Source: Streptomyces sp. AC1-42W
GTDB lineage: Bacteria > Actinomycetota > Actinomycetes > Streptomycetales > Streptomycetaceae
Assembly: GCF_003248355.1 (NCBI RefSeq)
Contig: NZ_QKWY01000002.1
Coordinates: 2,542,001-2,606,000 of the forward strand
DNA: 64,000 nt
Reading direction: 5' to 3'
The translations under genes were made by a program, and so were the position numbers. Position 1 is the first letter of the stretch. Each line of letters opens with the position of its first letter. The notes beneath the pieces were generated by a model. The model worked only from the letters and a program-made list of their open reading frames with translations, was not told the DNA's origin and did not search any database. Shown in pieces: positions 59,538-64,000 of this stretch.

Positions 59538-60448
59538 TGGATTCCTGCCTTCGACGGTGCCCGCTGGGCCACCGGCTGTGTGTCGAGGGGGGTGGTGGCG
59601 GGCGGCGGGTAGTCCGCCTCGTCGAGATGGAAGACGGACCGGGGCGCCAGCCCGAACGCCTCGATGGACTGGACGTACTTGGAGACCCTGACCAGGCTGA
59701 GGTTGCGGCGGGCCGCGAGGTCGGTGATCCAGTGCGGGGTGCGCTCGTTGACCTTGATCTCCATCACCGCCAGGTGCGGCGGCACGGTGAACCGGTTCTC
59801 CGGGCGCTCCTGCCCGAAGCGGAAGTCGCGGTCGCGGCCCCGGACACGCCGGTCGAAGGTGACCCGCAGCCCCGTGTCGGCGGATCGCCCGACGAGCGCC
59901 TCGCGCTGGTAGCCGGTCATCGCGGTGGGCCGCAGATTCAGCCGTACGACCAGGTCGAGCACCTCGTGGACGAACGCGCGCTCCTTCGGCGCGTGGTCCA
60001 CCGGCGCATGCCCGTCGCAGAGTTGACGGGCCGTGCGGTACGGCAGGGTGATACGGCGCTTCTGGGTGACCCGGTTGACGCGCTGCTTGATCTCGACGCA
60101 CACCGGTGAGTCGTCGGTGACCCCGGCGGGATCGCCGTAATGCCTGATCCGCAGCTTCCGGCGGAACTTGAGTCCCTCGATCTTCTCCCAGTAGAACCGC
60201 AGTTCGGGGGAGTCGTAGTACAGGCTCCACACGCCGTATCCGCCGACCGGGCTGTGCGGGTCGCGGTCCATCCGCTCCGCGAGTTCGTCGCGGAGTTCGG
60301 TGGCGAGTTCGACCGGGACCAGATACTTCAGCTCGTACCGGTTGAAGGCATGCAGTCTGCTCGCCACATGCGGCGGTGGGGGGTCCTCCGTAGCCGTGGG
60401 GTGCCCTTCGGCGGGAGCCCCGTACGGAGCCGTGTCGGGTTGCGACAC
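59534..60448 (-). CDS. VTC-domain polyphosphate polymerase-like protein
   Basis: This 304-aa protein carries the VTC tunnel fold: 'FNRYELKYLVP', 'LYYDSPELRFYWEKIEGLKFRRKLRIRHYG', 'VCVEIKQRVNRVTQKRRI' and 'LAVMEIKVNERTPHWI'. The basic and acidic residues of the tunnel are visible (R-x-E-x-K-Y, K-x-R-x-K-x-R-x-R, E-I-K, E-I-K). It is the VTC4-type polyphosphate polymerase core or a nucleotide-binding relative. GTG 60448 follows AAGGAGG. It is the first gene of a coupled operon with DUF4956 and CotH. Confidence 0.88.
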   Translation of the reverse strand: MSQPDTAPYGAPAEGHPTATEDPPPPHVASRLHAFNRYELKYLVPVELATELRDELAERMDRDPHSPVGGYGVWSLYYDSPELRFYWEKIEGLKFRRKLRIRHYGDPAGVTDDSPVCVEIKQRVNRVTQKRRITLPYRTARQLCDGHAPVDHAPKERAFVHEVLDLVVRLNLRPTAMTGYQREALVGRSADTGLRVTFDRRVRGRDRDFRFGQERPENRFTVPPHLAVMEIKVNERTPHWITDLAARRNLSLVRVSKYVQSIEAFGLAPRSVFHLDEADYPPPATTPLDTQPVAQRAPSKAGIQ

Positions 60449-60591
60449 CGTGCGCCTCCTTCGTCGTCCGTGCCGGACCTGCCGGCCCGCGACACGCAAC
60501 CAACGGCGCATGAGGAGGCGATGAGAAACACGGGTGAATCTCGGGAGTGTCGAAGATGGCCGGAAGGTGAACACGGCCCCGCGCGAATGAC

Positions 60592-60634
60592 GGTGTCCCC
60601 GGGACCGGCGGTGGACGCCGGACTCGGGGACACC
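60592..60634. terminator. Terminator between OsmC and the VTC operon
   Basis: An outer 10-bp stem (60592-60601 with 60625-60634) encloses an inner CCGGCG/CGCCGG hairpin. It lies 12 bp downstream of the osmC stop on the minus strand. Confidence 0.75.
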
Positions 60635-60646
60635 GGGGGAGTGCGA

Positions 60647-61072
60647 TCAGGCGAGCGAGGCGCTCAGCGTGATCGTGGTGCCGGAAAGCGCCTGGCTGAC
60701 CGGGCAGTTCGCCTTGGCGTCCTCCGCCGCCTTGGTGAAGGCCGCCTCGTCCAGACCGGGCACCTCGCCGACGACGGTGAGGTGGATGCCGGTGATGCCG
60801 GTGCCGGGCTGGAAGGTGACCTCGGCCTTGGTGTCCAGCCGGGCCGGCGGCGTGCCGGCACCGGCGAGGCCGTGCGACAGCGCCATCGAGAAGCAGCTGG
60901 AGTGGGCCGCGGCGATCAGCTCCTCCGGGCTGGTCTTCCCGTTCGCCTGCTCGGCACGGGACGGCCAGGAGACCGGGTAGTCGCCGATCCCGGAGGAGTC
61001 GAACGTGACGACGCCCGTGCCCTCGGTCAGATTGCCTTCCCAGACCGTGTGCGCCTGACGCGTGGTAGCCAT
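60647..61072 (-). CDS. osmC: OsmC/Ohr family peroxiredoxin-like protein
   Basis: This 141-aa protein reduces organic hydroperoxides using two cysteines: Cys60 in 'AAHSSCFSMALS' and Cys122 in 'AKANCPVSQAL'. The conserved Glu in 'SPEELIAAAHSS' is also visible. Length and order match OsmC. ATG 61072 follows a GAAGGGAA ribosome-binding site. It stands alone between terminator-like hairpins. Confidence 0.93.
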   Translation of the reverse strand: MATTRQAHTVWEGNLTEGTGVVTFDSSGIGDYPVSWPSRAEQANGKTSPEELIAAAHSSCFSMALSHGLAGAGTPPARLDTKAEVTFQPGTGITGIHLTVVGEVPGLDEAAFTKAAEDAKANCPVSQALSGTTITLSASLA

Positions 61073-61165
61073 GCTGGTTCCCTTCGAACGGAATGCGCGG
61101 TTGTACGGGGACGGCGGAGCACGGCGTCGTGTTCCGCCGGGTGGTACGTCCTTACGCCCCCGAAC

Positions 61166-62308
61166 CTACTGCGCCACCAGCTCCTTCGCGTCACGCGCCA
61201 GCGCGGTGAGACGGGAGATCGCCCGGAAATACTTCTTCCGGTACCCGCCGTTCAGCATCTCCTCACTGAACAGCCGGTCGAACGGCACCCCGGACGCGAG
61301 GACCGGCACCTCCCGGTCGTACAGCCGGTCCGCGAGCACCACGAGCCGCAGCGCGGTCGACTGGTCCGGCACCGCCCGCACCTCGGTCAGGCACACCGCC
61401 GCCAGCCCGTCCGTCAGCGCCCCGTACCGGCTGGGGTGGACGCGCGCCAGATGGTCCAGGAGCGCCGGGAAGTCGTCCAGACTGGCGCCCGGCGTGGCGT
61501 ACGCGGCCTTGGTGACCTGCTCGTCCGAGTACGGCGGCGGGGCCTCGGGCAGACCGCGGTGGCGGTAGTCCTCGCCGTCGATGCGCAGCGGCCGGAAGTG
61601 CGCCGACAGGCCCTGGATCTCGCGCAGGAAGTCGGCGGCGGCGAACCGGCCCTCGCCCAGCTTGCCGGGCAGCGTGTTGGAGGTCGCGGCCAGCGCGACG
61701 CCCTCCTCCACCAGCCGGCTCAGCAGCGAGGACACCAGCACGGTGTCGCCCGGATCGTCCAGCTCGAACTCGTCGATGCACAGCAGCCGGTGCCCGCTCA
61801 GGGTCCGTACGGTCTGCTGGAAGCCCAGCGCGCCCACCAGGTTCGTCAGCTCGACGAAGGTGCCGAAAGCTTTCAGCGAGGGCGCGGCCGGGGTGGCGTG
61901 CCAGAGGGAGGCGAGCAGATGGGTCTTGCCGACCCCGTACCCGCCGTCGAGGTACACCCCGCGCGGCCCGGCCGGCGCGGCCGCCGCCTTCCGCCCGAAC
62001 CGCCCACCCGTCGCCCGCCACCACCCCTCAAGGGATGCGCTTCGCGCTCTTCCGGATTTGCCCGCCCCCGACGCATGCGCCCCGCCGAGCCCGGCGGCGA
62101 AGTCGCTCAGCACCCGGACCGCCTCGGTCTGGCTCGGCTGGTTCGGGTCGGGCACGTACGTATCGAAACGCACCGAGTCGAAGCGCGGCGGCGGCACCAT
62201 CTCGGCGACCAGGCGGTCGGCGGGGACGTGCGGCTCGCGGGCGCACAGGGACAGCGGGGCCGCTTCGGCTATGGGGCTGGACCCCGGCGCGGCGTAGGAG
62301 GACGACAC
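61166..62308 (-). CDS. zapE: ZapE-like AFG1-family cell division ATPase
   Basis: This 380-aa ATPase has Walker A 'GVYLDGGYGVGKTHLLASLWHA', Walker B 'RLLCIDEFELDDPGDTVLVSSLLS', a sensor region 'VALAATSNTLPGKLGEGRF' and arginine-finger-type residues in 'REIQGLSAHFRPLRIDGEDYRHRG'. AFG1/ZapE acts on the Z-ring in proteobacteria. The start is uncertain: GTG 62308 or ATG 62347, which would overlap the divergent reductase start. I prefer 62308. Confidence 0.88.
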   Translation of the reverse strand: MSSSYAAPGSSPIAEAAPLSLCAREPHVPADRLVAEMVPPPRFDSVRFDTYVPDPNQPSQTEAVRVLSDFAAGLGGAHASGAGKSGRARSASLEGWWRATGGRFGRKAAAAPAGPRGVYLDGGYGVGKTHLLASLWHATPAAPSLKAFGTFVELTNLVGALGFQQTVRTLSGHRLLCIDEFELDDPGDTVLVSSLLSRLVEEGVALAATSNTLPGKLGEGRFAAADFLREIQGLSAHFRPLRIDGEDYRHRGLPEAPPPYSDEQVTKAAYATPGASLDDFPALLDHLARVHPSRYGALTDGLAAVCLTEVRAVPDQSTALRLVVLADRLYDREVPVLASGVPFDRLFSEEMLNGGYRKKYFRAISRLTALARDAKELVAQ

Positions 62309-62345
62309 AACCGTCAAGCTTACGACCCGTGTCACACTGCCGGAC

Positions 62346-63110
62346 ATGCGACGCCTGTTCCCTGTGACCGACCTGACAGCGGCCGACGCCCCCCACGCAT
62401 GGAGCCTGGACGAGCTGGCCGACGCCTACGCCTACCCCGCGACGGACGGGCCCTGGCTGCGCGCCAACATGGTGTCCACCCTGGACGGGGCCGCCCAGCA
62501 CGACGGCCGCTCGCAGCCCATCTCCTGCGAGAGCGACATGCGGATCTTCGGCACCCTGCGCGGCCTGGCCGACGTGGTGATCGCGGGCGCCGAGACCGTA
62601 CGCCAGGAGGGTTACCGCCCGGCGCGGGCGCGGGACGCCTTCGCGGCGCGGCGGGCGGCGGCCGGCCAGACCGTCGCGCCGGCCGTGGCGGTGGTCAGCG
62701 GCAGCCTGGACCTCGACTTCTCGCTTCCGCTCTTCGTCTCGCCGCTGGTCCCGACGCTGGTGCTGACCGGGGCGGGCGCGCCCCCGGACCGGATCGAGAC
62801 GGCCCGGAAGGCGGGCGCCGAGGTGGTGATCGCGGGGGAGGGCTCGCGGGTGGACCCCGCCCGCGCGGTGCGGGAGCTGGCCGGCCGGGGGCTGCGGCGG
62901 CTGCTGACGGAGGGCGGGCCCCGGCTGCTCGGGCAGTTCGTGGCCCATGGCGTGCTGGACGAGCTGTGCCTGACCGTCGCCCCGCTGCTCACGGCCGGTG
63001 ACGCCCAGCGGATCGCGGGCGGCCCCTCGGTGACCGTGCCGAAACGATTCGCCCTGGCCTCGCTGCTGGAGGAGGACGGGTTCCTGTTCTCCCGCTACCG
63101 CCGGAGCTGA
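62346..63110 (+). CDS. Pyrimidine reductase family protein (RibD C-terminal-like)
   Basis: This 254-aa NADPH-dependent reductase-type protein belongs to the RibD_C/DHFR-like fold: 'RANMVSTLDGAAQHDGRSQPIS', 'LADVVIAGAETVRQEGY', 'GRGLRRLLTEGGPRLLGQFVAHGVLDELCLTVAPLLTAG'. It lacks the deaminase half of RibD, so it would act as a stand-alone reductase or an unrelated relative. Start ATG 62346. It is divergent from zapE with overlapping start regions. Confidence 0.88.
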   Translation: MRRLFPVTDLTAADAPHAWSLDELADAYAYPATDGPWLRANMVSTLDGAAQHDGRSQPISCESDMRIFGTLRGLADVVIAGAETVRQEGYRPARARDAFAARRAAAGQTVAPAVAVVSGSLDLDFSLPLFVSPLVPTLVLTGAGAPPDRIETARKAGAEVVIAGEGSRVDPARAVRELAGRGLRRLLTEGGPRLLGQFVAHGVLDELCLTVAPLLTAGDAQRIAGGPSVTVPKRFALASLLEEDGFLFSRYRRS

Positions 63111-63314
63111 TCCCGTACCCCTCAGCCGACCGGCGGTACCGGAACGGAGATTCCGGTTTCCCCGCCCGTGTCGACCTTGTCGGGGCAATCGGCGGAATAT
63201 CACGTTCCGGTTAGCGTTCCGTGGGCAGAATGGATCTCGCAGACCCCGTGCGAGCGCGGGGAAGGATGGTTTCAGCAGCGACCGGCGACGGTCGCTGAAG
63301 AGAAGGGCTCTGTG

Positions 63315-63785
63315 GTGTTCACCAGCGTTTTGATGATCGAGAAGGCCCTCACCTCCGAGGACGTCGAATTCGTCACCACCCTGCACGGCGATGAGCGCAC
63401 CTCCTTCGTCGTCCTCATGCAGCCGCGCGGCGACCAGGCGGACGTGCTGCTGCGGGCCATCGACGACCTGGCGATGGGCGAACTGAAGGAAGCGGCCCGC
63501 GAGAGCGAGGAACCCGAGGGCAAGAGCGCCCGGGACTCCGCCGCGCTCGCCCTGGAAGTCTCCCTGGAGGCCCTGCGCCAGGCGGGCTCCGAAGCCGTCG
63601 GACAGGTGATCGAGAACCATCCCCTGGACAAGCTCACCACCGTGGTCGAGGAGTCCGAGGCCGACGAGGTCATCGTGCTGACCGCCCCCCACTACGTCGA
63701 GGAGTTCTTCCACCGCGACTGGGCCTCCCGCGCCCGCCACAAGGTCGGCGTCCCGGTGCTCAAGCTCTTCGCGCACAGCGAATAG
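63315..63785 (+). CDS. Small conserved actinobacterial protein upstream of murC
   Basis: This is a 156-aa protein from GTG 63315, seven bases after GAAGGG ('FTSVLMIEKALTSEDVEFVTTLHGDERTSFVVLMQPRG'). It is acidic with mixed alpha/beta segments and a conserved C-terminal strand 'ADEVIVLTAPHYVEEFFHRDWASRARHKVGVPVLKLFAHSE'. Databases often label homologues indole-3-glycerol phosphate synthase, but I see no TIM-barrel motif and the length is far too short, so the function is unknown. It precedes murC by 67 bp. Confidence 0.75.
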   Translation: MFTSVLMIEKALTSEDVEFVTTLHGDERTSFVVLMQPRGDQADVLLRAIDDLAMGELKEAARESEEPEGKSARDSAALALEVSLEALRQAGSEAVGQVIENHPLDKLTTVVEESEADEVIVLTAPHYVEEFFHRDWASRARHKVGVPVLKLFAHSE

Positions 63786-63852
63786 GCTGGGCCCGCGGCC
63801 AGGAGTGGCACCCGAGCCGCACCGAACCCACTCGAAACCCGCAGGAGCACAG

Positions 63853-64000
63853 ATGGCACCCGGCATTCCCGCCGCCATGGAACGACCGCACTTCATCGGC
63901 ATCGGCGGCGCCGGAATGTCGGGCATCGCCAAGATCCTCGCCCAGCGCGGCGCGAAGGTCGCCGGCAGCGACGCCAAGGAGTCCCCCACCGCCGACGCCC
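63853..64000 (+). CDS. murC: UDP-N-acetylmuramate-L-alanine ligase, 5' part (truncated by the window)
   Basis: ATG 63853 follows AGGAG. The first 49 residues read 'MERPHFIGIGGAGMSGIAKILAQRGAKVAGSDAKES', the N-terminal UDP-binding Rossmann motif of MurC. The enzyme adds L-Ala to UDP-MurNAc in peptidoglycan synthesis. The rest lies outside the window. Confidence 0.93.
   Translation, partial: MAPGIPAAMERPHFIGIGGAGMSGIAKILAQRGAKVAGSDAKESPTADA

Noticed and set aside
63315..63785. Indole-3-glycerol phosphate synthase label for the protein before murC
   Set aside because: 156 residues are too few for the TIM barrel, and no catalytic Lys/Glu motifs of TrpC are seen. The label looks like a database carry-over.

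Overview
The window is chromosomal DNA of a Streptomyces species. GC is very high with strong third-position GC bias, GTG starts are frequent, and the sporulation gene whiI, the actinobacterial coproporphyrin-dependent haem genes (hemE, cgoX, chdC) and a run ending in murC are all present. From memory, the gene order follows the S. coelicolor stretch ngcEFG - rok7B7 - xyl - dxs - fadB/fadA - rnd - whiI - hemE - hemG - hemQ - murC. This was recognised, not computed.

Layout. (1) 1-9.0 kb: the end of a LysR regulator, a histidine phosphatase, the N-acetylglucosamine/chitobiose importer ngcEFG with two DasR-like sites, and the ROK regulator rok7B7. Beyond it the xylose importer is wrecked: xylF, xylG and the 5' part of xylH are absent, and an IS200/IS605 element (tnpA and tnpB) splits the rest of xylH. 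(2) 9.2-12.8 kb: dxs and an APC amino-acid permease. (3) 12.9-26.2 kb: a cell-surface glycopolymer island with two stand-alone beta-propeller-like proteins, an LCP ligase, a Stealth sugar-phosphate transferase, a GT4-Stealth fusion, a PIG-L deacetylase fused to a third copy of the same propeller, and an SGNH esterase with Ig-like domains. (4) 26.2-39 kb: housekeeping genes fadB/fadA, rnd, whiI, DUF3000, hemE, a CoA-disulfide-reductase-like flavoenzyme, a DUF4349 lipoprotein, cgoX and chdC.

(5) 39-42.2 kb: two TIGR04222 membrane proteins and a DUF692 (MNIO) enzyme. One TIGR04222 protein ends in a Gly/Ser/Cys-repeat tail, and its gene abuts the MNIO gene. This looks like a modifying enzyme with its substrate. 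(6) 42.3-46.5 kb: a PTH2-like protein, AIM24, a small ABC transporter whose ATPase seems to start at CTG, a zinc-ribbon protein and a polysaccharide deacetylase. (7) 46.5-53.3 kb: a WXG100/T7SS-style polymorphic toxin operon. The C-terminal nuclease-like tip has unusually low GC and is followed by three paralogous pentapeptide-repeat genes, the first overlapping the toxin stop. (8) 53.4-60.4 kb: a PhoX-like phosphatase, an OmpR-type two-component system, and a translationally coupled VTC - DUF4956 - CotH operon. (9) 60.6-64 kb: OsmC, ZapE-like ATPase, a RibD-type reductase, a small protein of unclear function and the start of murC.

The strongest leads are the MNIO/Cys-tail pair, the toxin with a pentapeptide-repeat array, and the Stealth/beta-propeller island. 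No rRNA, tRNA or CRISPR array was seen.
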